Below are positions 45,088 to 52,910 of a stretch of DNA of 64,000 bases, in pieces. Origin of the DNA: CAMDPA01 sp965223035 (GTDB lineage: Bacteria; Pseudomonadota; Alphaproteobacteria; Rhizobiales; Hyphomicrobiaceae); assembly GCA_965223035.1 (NCBI GenBank), contig OZ244980.1:4278001-4342000 (forward strand), in the 5' to 3' direction. Within the stretch, counting starts at the first letter, position 1. The number at the start of each line of letters is the position of its first letter. The position numbers were made by a program, and so were the translations under genes. The notes under the pieces were generated by a model. That model saw only the letters and a program-made list of their open reading frames with translations, ran no database searches and was not told where the DNA came from.

Positions 45088-45639
45088 TCAATCCAGCGGA
45101 GGGGTGGCCGAGTGGCTTAAGGCGCACGCCTGGAACGCGTGTATAGGGGCAACTCTATCGAGGGTTCGAATCCCTCTCCCTCCGCCATGACCATCGTTTA
45201 ACTCATTGAAACAATTGATGATTTTATCGGGATGAGGATTTGTTCCCACAACCAGTCCCACAACGAGTCTTGCAATGGCCGGTGGACTCCCATCATCTCC
45301 CGTTCGCACGCCCTCGGTACACAGGCGCTCCACATCCGCCATCGGCATGTCATGGCGGCCGCCAATCTGGACGGTTCGGATCTTCCCCTGGGCAATCATC
45401 TGGTAGATCGTCGAGCGCGGGATTTGCGTGAGCCGCATCGCCTCGGCAAGTGCCGGCGCACCTGCAGCGGTTTCAGTGGTGGCGGCGTGGGCGTCACAGC
45501 CATTTGTCAGTCCGCTTTGCAGTCCGCTTTGCGCGCGGTTTTTATCGGTTGCCCTTGATTCAGTGGCTGCTCCGCCTCGATTGGCATGCCAGCCCGCCCG
45601 TCTCACGGGTGACCGATGGGGTTTTGATTGGCGGGTCAT
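45088..45639 (-). CDS. Excisionase-like helix-turn-helix protein, antisense through tRNA-Ser at its end
   Basis: The segment AMRLTQIPRSTIYQMIAQGK and the following VQIGGRHDMPMADVERLC match the MerR-like excisionase/helix-turn-helix_17 family that guides integrase or acts as a phage regulator. The last 30 residues (GRGIRTLDRVAPIHAFQACA type) are simply the reverse complement of the tRNA gene, so the original stop has probably been lost. Its location at a tRNA 3' end fits the recombination module of an integrated element. No integrase remains nearby. The N-terminal 75 residues are low-complexity and uncertain. Confidence 0.55.
   Translation of the reverse strand: MTRQSKPHRSPVRRAGWHANRGGAATESRATDKNRAQSGLQSGLTNGCDAHAATTETAAGAPALAEAMRLTQIPRSTIYQMIAQGKIRTVQIGGRHDMPMADVERLCTEGVRTGDDGSPPAIARLVVGLVVGTNPHPDKIINCFNELNDGHGGGRGIRTLDRVAPIHAFQACALSHSATPPLD
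45098..45187 (+). tRNA. tRNA-Ser(GGA)
   Basis: A 90-nt class II tRNA with acceptor GGAGGGG/TCCCTCC. The anticodon stem CACGC/GCGTG encloses CTGGAAC (anticodon GGA). It has a long variable arm (TATAGGGGCAACTCTA), T arm GAGGGTTCGAATCCCTC, and encoded CCA. The accessory island begins directly at its 3' end. Confidence 0.97.
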
Positions 45640-45757
45640 TTGAAAGTATTTCGGCCGCGCGCGATGGTTGCCGCTGGTCGAACGGCTTTTTCGTGTCAGC
45701 GCTGATCCTCGTTGTTGATTGGTCGGGCGGGCGGGGTTAGGCGGCGGTGCTGGATAA

Positions 45758-45967
45758 TCAGGCATGCGCGACAGCGAAGACGTCGGCGGCCGGGCAGGCG
45801 GAGGCAAACGATAGCTCGATCCGGCGCATGCTGAGGCCGACACGGGCGCCGATGTTTAAGAGCTTGAGCCGGATCGTGCCGCAGGTGGCTTTGGGGAATT
45901 GTGTGCCGGCGCGTGCGATGCGTCTGAGCGCAAAGACAAGCACGTAGGCCATCGTGCGAACTCGCAA
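45758..45967 (-). pseudogene. IS1380 family transposase C-terminal remnant
   Basis: MAYVLVFALRRIARAGTQFP and ATCGTIRLKLLNIGARV, then SMRRIELSFASACPAADVF, match the C-terminal end of IS1380 transposases (TIRLKLLKIGA motif). The rest of the transposase and the element ends are gone. It separates the excisionase-like gene from the fourfold gene array. Confidence 0.8.
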
Positions 45968-46015
45968 CCCGCCGCCGCACCGTTGGCGAACGGCAGCGGT
46001 TTACGCGGAGCTGGT

Positions 46016-46585
46016 CTACCGGTCGACATCCGTCCAACATTGCTCCGCGGCGTCGTGCATCTTGCAGAGTACATCGTACGGCGTGGTCAGAATGCGTTGG
46101 AATACGTCGAATGCTTCCATGCCGGCCACCGGATAGGGTTGGGTGGTCGGGCGCTCCATCCGATCTTCGATTGACCCAGGATCCCTTGCCAAAACGCTCA
46201 TGATAAAGGCGTTAAACGGCAATTTGACCAAGTCACAGTGGGGGATCCAGAATTCCGAACGGGCAATGCAAGGCTTGCCGATCAATTGAGATGGATCCAC
46301 CTGAACAGCGCACACGTGAACATCAATCGGTCCGCCCTTGCGTGGTCTCCACCATCCCGATTTGTTCGGATTGCGATTGAAATATCGCTCATCGCGAAAA
46401 TACCACACCAGGCCATAGCCGCCCTCGAAACGCTTTATAAAGTCGGGCATATCTCCTTCCGGTGGTTCCAGCCCAATATACTCTTCGTAATTGTAGCTTG
46501 GAATCGATTCTATTCGAACCAGGTCGAGCGGCGCCAGCAATGCTCCAACCCGATCTTGCACGTCCATTTTGTCGACGTCCGTCAT
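46016..46585 (-). CDS. Putative RHS-toxin immunity protein, tandem copy 4
   Basis: A 189-residue acidic soluble protein and the most diverged of four tandem paralogues. It has FRDERYFNRNPNKSGWWRPR and HVCAVQVDPSQLIGKPC where the others have FCNERYF and YVLTARVA. All share MTDVDKMDV at the start, SIPSYNYEEYIGLEPPEGD and AEQCWTDVDR at the end. No known family is recognised. The immunity role is inferred from position directly behind an RHS toxin tip and from tandem amplification, which is common for immunity genes. Confidence 0.6.
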   Translation of the reverse strand: MTDVDKMDVQDRVGALLAPLDLVRIESIPSYNYEEYIGLEPPEGDMPDFIKRFEGGYGLVWYFRDERYFNRNPNKSGWWRPRKGGPIDVHVCAVQVDPSQLIGKPCIARSEFWIPHCDLVKLPFNAFIMSVLARDPGSIEDRMERPTTQPYPVAGMEAFDVFQRILTTPYDVLCKMHDAAEQCWTDVDR

Positions 46586-46637
46586 GGTAGCTCGTTCCCA
46601 CCTTGGTATTTATAGTCGCCAATTGATGCGCATTGAC

Positions 46638-47198
46638 CTACCGGTTAGCATCCGTCCAACATTGCTCCGCGGCGTCGTGCATCTTGCACAGCACATCATA
46701 CGGCGTGGTCAGAATGCGTTGGAACACATCAAATTTTTCCATGCCGGCCACCGGATAGGGTTGGGTGGTCGGGGGCAGCCGGATGTTGCCGGGAAACCTT
46801 GCCAAAACGCTCATGATGAAGGCGTTAAACGGCAATTTGACCAAGTCACAGTGGGGGATCCAAAATCCCAGATATGCAATGCAGGGCTTGCCGGCCCATT
46901 CGGCTGGAGCTACACGCGCGGTAAGCACGTAAACATCAATCGGTACGCCCTGGTGCCGTCTCCACCATCCCGATTTGTTCGGATTGCCATCGAAATATCG
47001 CTCATTGCAAAAATACCACACCAGGCCATAGCCGCCCTCGAAACCCCTGATAAAGTCGGGCATATCTCCTTCGGGTGGGTCCAGCCCAATATACTCGTCG
47101 TAATTGTAGCTTGGAATCGATTCGATTCGAACCAGGTCGAGCGGCGCCAGCAATGCTCCGGCTCGATCCCGCACGTCCATTTTATCGACGTCTGTCAT
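46638..47198 (-). CDS. Putative RHS-toxin immunity protein, tandem copy 3
   Basis: The 186-residue paralogue lacks three residues (ARFPGNIRLPPTTQPYP against ARDPGTIEDFTTCPTDQPYL in copies 1 and 2) but is otherwise very close to copy 2 in the middle. Its C-terminal TTQPYPVAGMEKFD resembles copy 4. So it is a mosaic of its neighbours, as expected if copies exchange sequence. The spacer before it is 52 bp, the same as in the other junctions, and carries the same leader with GGCGGAAACGAGCTACC before ATG. Confidence 0.6.
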   Translation of the reverse strand: MTDVDKMDVRDRAGALLAPLDLVRIESIPSYNYDEYIGLDPPEGDMPDFIRGFEGGYGLVWYFCNERYFDGNPNKSGWWRRHQGVPIDVYVLTARVAPAEWAGKPCIAYLGFWIPHCDLVKLPFNAFIMSVLARFPGNIRLPPTTQPYPVAGMEKFDVFQRILTTPYDVLCKMHDAAEQCWTDANR

Positions 47199-47250
47199 GG
47201 TAGCTCGTTTCCGCCTTGGTATTTATGGTCGCCAATTGATGCGCATTGAC

Positions 47251-47820
47251 CTACCGGTCGACATCCGTCCAACATTGCTCCGCGGCGTCGTGCATCTTGC
47301 ACAGCACATCGTACGGCGTGGTCAGAATGCGTTGGAACACATCAAATTTTTCCATGCCGGCGACGAGGTAAGGTTGGTCGGTTGGGCACGTCGTGAAATC
47401 CTCGATTGTCCCAGGGTCCCTCGCCAAAACGCTCATGACAAACGCATTAAACGGCAATTTGACAAGGTCTCGATGCGGTATCCAGAATGCCAAATGGGCA
47501 ATGCAGGGCTTGCCGACCCAATCGGGTTGGGCTACACGCGCGGTAAGCACGTAAACATCAATCGGTACGCCCTGGTGCCGTCTCCACCATCCCGATTTGT
47601 TCGGATTGCCATCGAAATATCGCTCATTGCAAAAATACCACACCAGGCCATAGCTGCCCTCAAAGCCCTTAATATAATCGGGTATATTTCCTTCGGGTGG
47701 TTCCAGCCCAATATACTCTTCGTAATTGTAGCTTGGAATCGATTCGATTCGAACCAGGTCGAGCGGCGCCAGCAATGCTCCGGCTCGATCCCGCACGTCC
47801 ATTTTATCGACGTCTGTCAT
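47251..47820 (-). CDS. Putative RHS-toxin immunity protein, tandem copy 2
   Basis: The 189-residue paralogue is nearly identical to copy 1 over its C-terminal half (TTCPTDQPYLVAGMEKFD). It carries FCNERYFDGNPNKSGWW where copy 1 has FRNKRYMDDDPNQSGWW. That middle segment is thus the main variable stretch and may be the part that contacts the toxin. Function as immunity protein is inferred. Confidence 0.6.
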   Translation of the reverse strand: MTDVDKMDVRDRAGALLAPLDLVRIESIPSYNYEEYIGLEPPEGNIPDYIKGFEGSYGLVWYFCNERYFDGNPNKSGWWRRHQGVPIDVYVLTARVAQPDWVGKPCIAHLAFWIPHRDLVKLPFNAFVMSVLARDPGTIEDFTTCPTDQPYLVAGMEKFDVFQRILTTPYDVLCKMHDAAEQCWTDVDR

Positions 47821-47872
47821 GGTAGCTCGTTCCCACCTTGGTATTTATAGTCGCCAATTGATGCGCATTGAC

Positions 47873-48442
47873 CTACCGGTCAGCATCCGTCCAACATTGC
47901 TCCGCGGCGTCGTGCATCTTGCACAGTACATCGTACGGCGCCGTCAGAATGCGTTGGAACAAATCAAATTTTTCCATGCCGGCGACGAGGTAAGGTTGGT
48001 CGGTTGGGCACGTCGTGAAATCCTCGATTGTCCCAGGGTCCCTCGCCAAAACGCTCATGACAAACGCATTAAACGGCAATTTGACAAGGTCTCGATGCGG
48101 TATCCAGAATGCCAAATGGGCAATGCAGGGCTTGCCGATCCAATCGGCTGGAGCTACACGCGCGGTAAGCACGTAAACATCAATCGGTACGCCCTGGTGC
48201 CGTCTCCACCATCCCGATTGGTTTGGATCGTCATCCATATATCGCTTATTGCGAAAATACCACACTAGGCCATAGCTGCCCTCAAAGCCCTTAATATAAT
48301 CGGGTATATCTCCTTCCGGTGGTTCCAGCCCAATATACTCTTCGTAATTGTAGCTTGGAATCGATTCTATTCGAACCAGGTCGAGCGGCGCCAGCAATGC
48401 TCCGGCTCGATCCCGCACGTCCATTTTATCGACGTCTGTCAT
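47873..48442 (-). CDS. Putative RHS-toxin immunity protein, tandem copy 1
   Basis: The 189-residue protein is translated first, its ATG overlapping the stop of the RHS tip by 4 nt. It is the copy most likely to be cognate to that tip. Trp-rich and acidic (GLVWYFRNKRYMDDDPNQSG), with no signal peptide or membrane helix, so it would act in the cytoplasm against an incoming toxin. The family is not recognised. Copies 1 to 4 form a direct tandem array with a period of 622 bp (613 bp at copy 3). Confidence 0.65.
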   Translation of the reverse strand: MTDVDKMDVRDRAGALLAPLDLVRIESIPSYNYEEYIGLEPPEGDIPDYIKGFEGSYGLVWYFRNKRYMDDDPNQSGWWRRHQGVPIDVYVLTARVAPADWIGKPCIAHLAFWIPHRDLVKLPFNAFVMSVLARDPGTIEDFTTCPTDQPYLVAGMEKFDLFQRILTAPYDVLCKMHDAAEQCWTDADR

Positions 48443-49002
48443 GGTAGCTCGTTCCCACCTTGGTATTTATAGTAATCGATTATACGTCCTCCTCCGTGTC
48501 GAATCGTTCCATCCGTGCACTTGGCCTGTTGATGATGCACATCGGCGCCTGGCGGACAGTACTTCTTCGCCTGATCGCACGCTGCCTTTGCTGCTTCGGG
48601 GCAGGAGGGTCGTTCGCGCTCGGCAAAATACGACTTTTGCGAATTCCTGTCATCGGCCCGGCAGCGGCAACGGCAATTGCGGCCTTTAGGCGGTTTGGGA
48701 TGTCGAAGTTCATTACCACTGGGAACAGGTGGACGCGGTGTTGTGCCAGGTGTTTCGCTTGTCGGCGGATTGGGCCTCGGCGGGCGCGGCACTGGCGTCC
48801 GTGCACCGGTCGGCGGCTGGGGAATTCGTATTATCGTGCCTGGTGTTGGGCCGACTCTCCAGAGACCCTCGGGGTCAACGTAGGCCTGCGGATGACCCTG
48901 CGCATATGCATAAAGGCTGGGCCCATCGGCGAGCCCCAGCGGGTCGGGCTGGATGTAGCGGCCCAGCGTGGGATCATAGTGACGGTGCCAGTTATAATGC
49001 AA
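48439..49002 (-). CDS. RHS tip fragment with Cys/His-rich toxin-like end
   Basis: The 187 residues open with the RHS-associated core end HYNWHRHYDPTLGRYIQPDP and SLYAYAQGHPQAYVDPEG. A Pro-rich linker and a Cys/His-rich tail follow (CRCRCRADD, CPEAAKAACDQAKKYCPPG, HHQQAKC). The tail is not a family I recognise; zinc binding or nuclease activity is possible. Upstream core sequence continues in frame, but CAG has become TAG in TLAQPARF and the 57-bp insert lies beyond that. So the tip can only be made from an internal start. Four immunity-like genes follow with overlap. Confidence 0.7.
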   Translation of the reverse strand: MHYNWHRHYDPTLGRYIQPDPLGLADGPSLYAYAQGHPQAYVDPEGLWRVGPTPGTIIRIPQPPTGARTPVPRPPRPNPPTSETPGTTPRPPVPSGNELRHPKPPKGRNCRCRCRADDRNSQKSYFAERERPSCPEAAKAACDQAKKYCPPGADVHHQQAKCTDGTIRHGGGRIIDYYKYQGGNELP

Positions 49003-49170
49003 GCCGGCTTCTAGCTGGAACCATTGGCCGGGGAACCGCGCCGGCTATGCTAGCGTTCCGGTGACGGCGTGCGGCGCGCCGATTGTCGCGGTGCGGCCGA
49101 TTCACGTGCGCGCGGTCGCTTGCACGATCGGCGCGCGGGCAGCCACGCGGTCCGCCACACGATGGTGCGC
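49003..49170 (-). pseudogene. RHS core remnant with TAG stop and 57-bp insert
   Basis: It encodes PARFPGQWFQLEAG and TVTGTLA in the tip frame, with a TAG where the other copies have Gln. After the insert, a short piece of the upstream core (WLPARRSCKRP-type read) is cut off after about 30 bases by the ankyrin gene region. It is the shortest core piece in the array. Confidence 0.7.
49081..49137 (-). repeat. 57-bp palindromic insert in RHS core, copy A
   Basis: It replaces four bases (CCAG) found at this position in the uninterrupted core at 56.7 kb. Together with flanking bases it has inverted ends, GCGCGCCGAT / ATCGGCGCGC. This copy has one change (TTGTCGCGG) against the others (TTGTCACGG). 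Confidence 0.85.
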
Positions 49171-49205
49171 GGGTTACCGCCCATCACGCTTGACGCGCAT
49201 CGGCG

Positions 49206-49634
49206 TCATGGCCCCTCGTCCGTGGCGCGCGTCATGAGAGCCACAAGATCGTCCCGCTTTCGTCTGGCGGCAATCCCAAGCGGCGTGTCGCCAAGTAATC
49301 TATCCACGAGGTTGGGGTCAGCGCCGGCCGCCATCAAGGCCTCGACCATCAGGACATCAATATCGTCGGCGGAACCGGAGTTTATCGCCGCGTGCAGAGG
49401 TGTTCTGTCCAAGTCCCCCAACCCATTGGGGTCGGCGCCGGCGGCCAGCAAGATGTTCACCTCCTCGACGCTGCGCCGCATTACGGCAAAGTGCAGTGGT
49501 CGATCTTCGCCAGGTGTGGCATCGTTTACATCGGTCATGTCTCTGCCCTCAAAATGCAGATCATATATTTCAGCATATTCCTTGAGGAGATCAAGGGCTT
49601 TGCGTTTGGCCATCAGGTTCAAGATCGGACCCAT
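49206..49634 (-). CDS. Ankyrin repeat protein, probable immunity protein
   Basis: A 142-residue protein with three ankyrin units: RPLHFAVMRRSVEEVNILLA, TPLHAAINSGSADDIDVL and TPLGIAARRKRDDLVALM. Loops with AGADPNGLGD and AGADPNLVD follow them. Small ankyrin proteins are frequent immunity genes behind RHS and CDI toxins. Its own toxin tip is missing: upstream is only a core fragment and the DUF4279 module. It is therefore an orphan immunity gene or the survivor of a deletion. Confidence 0.75.
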   Translation of the reverse strand: MGPILNLMAKRKALDLLKEYAEIYDLHFEGRDMTDVNDATPGEDRPLHFAVMRRSVEEVNILLAAGADPNGLGDLDRTPLHAAINSGSADDIDVLMVEALMAAGADPNLVDRLLGDTPLGIAARRKRDDLVALMTRATDEGP

Positions 49635-49674
49635 TTCGTAACCTGCCTATCTGCTGCAATATGACGGCGGTCGC

Positions 49675-49787
49675 TTGCGGAAAGCCTCCGGATGGTGACG
49701 CCGGTATCCGGGCTGGCGCGCTGAATGATCTCGCCGAAGCCGTTGCGCACGTAGCGGGTTTGCAGCGAGCGCGGATCGGCTCGAACG
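49675..49787 (-). pseudogene. RHS core fragment (SPDTG segment)
   Basis: About 37 codons of RHS/YD-repeat core (RADPRSLQTRYVRNGFGEII, QRASPDTGVTI) with no start or end. An almost identical fragment lies at 59.0 kb, also directly behind a DUF4279 gene, so it belongs to a duplicated block. Confidence 0.85.
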
Positions 49788-49791
49788 CTCG

Positions 49792-50262
49792 TTAATTAGG
49801 ATCTCTGGATACTGATGCTTTTTTAGTCTTTATGCGCCTAGAAATATCGGAATCCAATTCAGCGCCCAACTCATACAGTTGTCGAACTAATTCGGGCGAT
49901 ATGTAGATGCCGTGAACGTCTCGAATTGTTTGCGCTAAAATAACAATCCTAACCGAGACGATCACCTCCTTTCCACGTCCGCGCGGCAGCGACGGTCCAA
50001 TCTTGCTCAAGACGTCGCTCGCCAACTCTTCGTGGAACTGATACGTACTGTCCGATAAATCATAAATTTGTGATTGCCACCTAGCTCTTATCGAAGGCGA
50101 CAACCCAATGGGAGGCGATTTATACGCTTTCACGCTCCCCCCCAATTTGCCTCCCATCCGCTTTTGAAATTTGTCTGGGTCAAAGGTCTCCCCATAAATG
50201 CTGATGTAGACGTATCCCTTGCTCTTCATGTCTTTACTCGATTCAACACCGGCATGTCTCAT
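49792..50262 (-). CDS. DUF4279 family protein, probable immunity protein (copy 1)
   Basis: The 156 residues have the DUF4279 opening KSKGYVYISIYGETFDPDKF and PPIGLSPSIRARW, then LSKIGPSLPRGRGKEVIVSV. DUF4279 genes often lie behind polymorphic toxin genes. The chosen ATG overlaps the toxin stop (ATGA), typical of a toxin-immunity pair. The frame runs further upstream inside the toxin gene, which is coincidental. A second copy at 59.1 kb is about 85-90% identical by eye. Confidence 0.75.
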   Translation of the reverse strand: MRHAGVESSKDMKSKGYVYISIYGETFDPDKFQKRMGGKLGGSVKAYKSPPIGLSPSIRARWQSQIYDLSDSTYQFHEELASDVLSKIGPSLPRGRGKEVIVSVRIVILAQTIRDVHGIYISPELVRQLYELGAELDSDISRRIKTKKASVSRDPN

Positions 50263-50684
50263 TTCCACGCATAATAGGTTATGATCTTTGGGCCACGTCG
50301 ATTGCATTGGCCGCGCGCCGCGATCTTGATTGAACCATCCTCGCATGCGCAAATCTCGAAATGTCCGCGGGGGACCGCTCCGTGCTCAATTTTGAACCTA
50401 TGTGGATCATCAATGCCTGCTTGTTCTAGATGCCAGTCGCTAATCTTTTTTCCCCTGACTTCAGTGTCATCACCTTCATCGGCATTCGAGGCATCCAAAT
50501 AGCTAATTAACTTTATCGCTGCACCGACTACAGCCCCAGCGGCGGCGCCTGGCGCCCCTCCGTATACACGGTCCGGAAAAGCCTTCTTATTCCCGATGAC
50601 ATAGACATTGCTACGCACCATCAACCTCTGTCGCCAAGCACCATTACGTGAGCAATCTTTCATCCCACATGTCTTGAGATGCAA
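50259..50684 (-). CDS. Polymorphic toxin C-terminal fragment (type 33-like), copy 1
   Basis: The last 75 residues (KKISDWHLEQAGIDDPHRFK, FEICACEDGSIKIAARGQC) resemble the small nuclease-like toxin domain called polymorphic toxin type 33, a weak motif-level match. A Gly/Ala-rich hydrophobic segment (GGAPGAAAGAVVGAAIKLI) precedes it, as in many RHS tips. The RHS core that should lead in is missing, and the frame begins inside the Sel1 gene instead. The fragment is intact at its 3' end and coupled to the DUF4279 gene. Confidence 0.55.
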   Translation of the reverse strand: MHLKTCGMKDCSRNGAWRQRLMVRSNVYVIGNKKAFPDRVYGGAPGAAAGAVVGAAIKLISYLDASNADEGDDTEVRGKKISDWHLEQAGIDDPHRFKIEHGAVPRGHFEICACEDGSIKIAARGQCNRRGPKIITYYAWK

Positions 50685-51210
50685 TGGTCACCATACGCCT
50701 CATGATCGACTGAAGCTGCCATATCCCTTTAAAGAACCCAACGACTCCCTCATCGAACTTCAAAAGCCTCCCGGCGAGATCGCGCGCGGCGAAAATGTGG
50801 CCGGCACGTGCGGCTTGCCGAATAAGGTCCCGTCCCCGGTCCACCTGTTTTTCAACCCCAAGACCAGCTTCGTAATACGTGCCTAGGAAAAACGTGGCCG
50901 GGAGGAAACCCTCTGCATGTAGCGCGTGCATGATTGTGAAGGCATCTTCGGGTCGACCATATCGCTCCTCGAACCGTGCCAAATAGAACCGTATTCTTGG
51001 GTCTTGACCTCGCGCCGCATCTAGGAGCAGGCTTCGGGCCATTTGAAGGTCTTTATCGACGCCAAGGCCCCGCTCGTAGAAATCGGCCAAGTGCCAGAGA
51101 GCGTCGTCATCTCCAGCGTCTGCAAGCTGCTCGTAGATGGCTCGGGCGGCACCGTATTTACGCTGTTGCTTGAGATCATAGGCTTGCTGGTCGCGTTGTT
51201 CGTTATCCAT
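50644..51210 (-). CDS. Sel1-like repeat protein, probable immunity protein
   Basis: This is a 188-residue protein of Sel1-type helical repeats: YGAARAIYEQLADAGDDDAL, WHLADFYERGLGVDKDLQMA and FFLGTYYEAGLGVEKQVDRG. No signal peptide. Sel1 proteins are protein-binding scaffolds and occur as immunity proteins behind RHS tips. It lies 190 bp behind the tip of the next module upstream. Its 3' end overlaps the start of the toxin fragment by about 40 bp, a sign of block rearrangement. Confidence 0.75.
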   Translation of the reverse strand: MDNEQRDQQAYDLKQQRKYGAARAIYEQLADAGDDDALWHLADFYERGLGVDKDLQMARSLLLDAARGQDPRIRFYLARFEERYGRPEDAFTIMHALHAEGFLPATFFLGTYYEAGLGVEKQVDRGRDLIRQAARAGHIFAARDLAGRLLKFDEGVVGFFKGIWQLQSIMRRMVTIASQDMWDERLLT

Positions 51211-51400
51211 TTACTAACCTTTGGTCCTGCGAGTTCTCAATCTGCACGCGTTATTTCGGTTTGATATCGCATGCGTTCCTACCCGAGACTTTATTCTTCA
51301 GCAGTCGAGTATCACCTTATATTGCGAACAGTCTCAACTGGTCACAGGTATCGGCGAAACAGGATAACCTTCTGGTCGTTTGAATCACTTTCCCTTTGGC

Positions 51401-51856
51401 TTAGGACCACCTTTGGGTTGCTCGGGTTTCAATGTTTTGCGGCGGCCTGCGGGGTGGTGGGGGAGGTCGAGGTCCCCTTTTGTCAAGCAAAATGTGTGCA
51501 CATAAAACTGCCATTAGAGCCCAAGCTCTGCCTCCTTTGGGCATTCTAAGATTGTTCTTGCACCAATCCTTGATGCTGCATTTTTTTAGAGCGCCATCCG
51601 GAGTCGGTGGCCCAGGGGGACGGGCTAACCTCCCATCCAAATCCACCCACGCGTTGGGGTTCCCCCGCGCGTAGCCGTACAAGCTCGGCCCGTCGACGAC
51701 CCCCAGCGGGTCGGGCTGGAGGGTGCGGCCGAGGGTGAGATCATAGTGGCGGTGCCAGTTATAATGCAAGCCGGCTTCTAGCTGGAACCACTGGCCGGGA
51801 AACCGCGCCGGCTGTGCTAGCGTTCCGGTGACGCTGTGCGGCGCGCCGATTGTCAC
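51401..51856 (-). CDS. RHS tip fragment with Pro/Lys-rich end, GTG start inside the insert
   Basis: The frame opens at a GTG inside the 57-bp insert (MTIGAPHSVTGTLAQPARF). It runs through the RHS core end (HYNWHRHYDLTLGRTLQPDP, SLYGYARGNPNAWVDLDG) into a 70-residue tip with CSIKDWCKNNLRMPKGGRAW and a Pro/Arg-rich end. DPTLGR is DLTLGR here. The tip family is not recognised. Whether the GTG is used is unknown; no ribosome binding site is seen. Confidence 0.6.
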   Translation of the reverse strand: MTIGAPHSVTGTLAQPARFPGQWFQLEAGLHYNWHRHYDLTLGRTLQPDPLGVVDGPSLYGYARGNPNAWVDLDGRLARPPGPPTPDGALKKCSIKDWCKNNLRMPKGGRAWALMAVLCAHILLDKRGPRPPPPPRRPPQNIETRATQRWS

Positions 51857-51904
51857 GGTGCGGCCGATTCACGTGCGCGCGGTCGCTTGCACGATCGGCG
51901 CGCG
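51848..51904 (-). repeat. 57-bp palindromic insert in RHS core, copy B
   Basis: Same position and sequence as copies C and E. Read on the coding strand, it turns EWLPWGAPH into EWLPARRSCKRP followed by a TGA, and supplies a GTG for the downstream tip frame. Confidence 0.85.
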
Positions 51905-52268
51905 GGCAGCCACTCCGCCCGCCACATGACGGCGCGCGCGGCGTTGGTGATCAGCACTGGCCGGGACAGATGATCGGCATGCACGTAATGCAGAAGCGGG
52001 CTGGCGGTGGCGACCCCGTCCACCACCGCGATCGGCAGCGCCACGCCGGCCACCCCGGCGCCGGCGATCCACAGGTATTCGCGCCCGGTGCGCCCGGCGC
52101 CGTCGGCCTCCGCGATCACGTTGCCGAAGATGTCGTGGATGGTGTGGACGGTGCCGTTGACGGTGGCGCCGAGGTTGCTCAGCACCCGGATGGCGAGCTG
52201 CCGGCGCCCGTTGTAGGTGTAGCTGGCGCGCAGGTTGCCCTCAAACCGCACGGTCTTGAGCTGGCCGC
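51853..52268 (-). pseudogene. RHS core fragment, interrupted
   Basis: About 120 codons of core: MRFEGNLRASYTYNGRRQLA, HTIHDIFGNVIAEADGAGRT, REYLWIAGAGVAGVALPIA, LLHYVHADHLSRPVLITNAA. It is cut at its 5' end after LGQLKTVRF-type sequence, where unrelated sequence begins, and stopped by the 57-bp insert at its 3' end. Confidence 0.8.
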
Positions 52269-52397
52269 AAGTCCAGAGCCACGACAGCCAAAGCCGCGCT
52301 GCACGCTATTGCCGGCCTGCTCGGCCTGTTTACATCAATACAATGCGCAAACGACCTCGTCACCGTTGGTTATGATTCCGTTTAAACTAAACTGGAT

Positions 52398-52910
52398 TTA
52401 GCAACGCTGTTTTCTCCTAATATCGGGCAATATCTTGTTTGATAGAAAGCTCAATCTCCTTTCTAGATCCCTTGCGTTCTCGAGTGTTGGAGGTGCTTCA
52501 ACAGGATAAACAGTCTCCAAGTCACCGCCTGTCATAACAGTATTGACCCAGTCGGTCATCAGTTCAATGTAGGTTTCAAGGGCCTCTGCCGGTGTGGGCG
52601 CATCATCTGTCACGCAAAATACTGACGGCACATCGCCGACAAAAACCCATAGCCATCGATCAACATGCGGCTGGGTCGGCCGAATGGCAAACAAGAAAAT
52701 CGCTATTATGCCTCCAATACCAAAGCCATAGTATTCCTTTTCAATTGTACCGCACCAATGGTGAGACAATAAATATTTGCGAGCCTCGACAAGATAGGTA
52801 AGGAGCAATCTTGTGTCCTTCGCCCCGTGGCCCTTCATAAGCGAGGTCGGGACTAATTTTTTTAGCTGGACGTTCTTTGGTAGCTCGTTGGAATGTTCGT
52901 GCGACTTCAT
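52398..52910 (-). CDS. Putative immunity protein for the HNH-type RHS tip
   Basis: A 170-residue protein whose ATG overlaps the toxin stop (ATGA). One hydrophobic stretch (FGIGGIIAIFLFAIRP) lies near the middle. The second half, WLWVFVGDVPSVFCVTDDAP, TPAEALETYIELMTDWV and VYPVEAPPTLENARDLERRL, looks like a conserved family seen behind other toxins, but I cannot name it with certainty. Position and coupling make the immunity role likely. Confidence 0.7.
   Translation of the reverse strand: MKSHEHSNELPKNVQLKKLVPTSLMKGHGAKDTRLLLTYLVEARKYLLSHHWCGTIEKEYYGFGIGGIIAIFLFAIRPTQPHVDRWLWVFVGDVPSVFCVTDDAPTPAEALETYIELMTDWVNTVMTGGDLETVYPVEAPPTLENARDLERRLSFLSNKILPDIRRKQRC

Noticed and set aside
46238..48268. 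Plus-strand frames repeated across the immunity-like array
   Set aside because: They recur only because the minus-strand genes are duplicated. The minus frames have ribosome sites and equal lengths.
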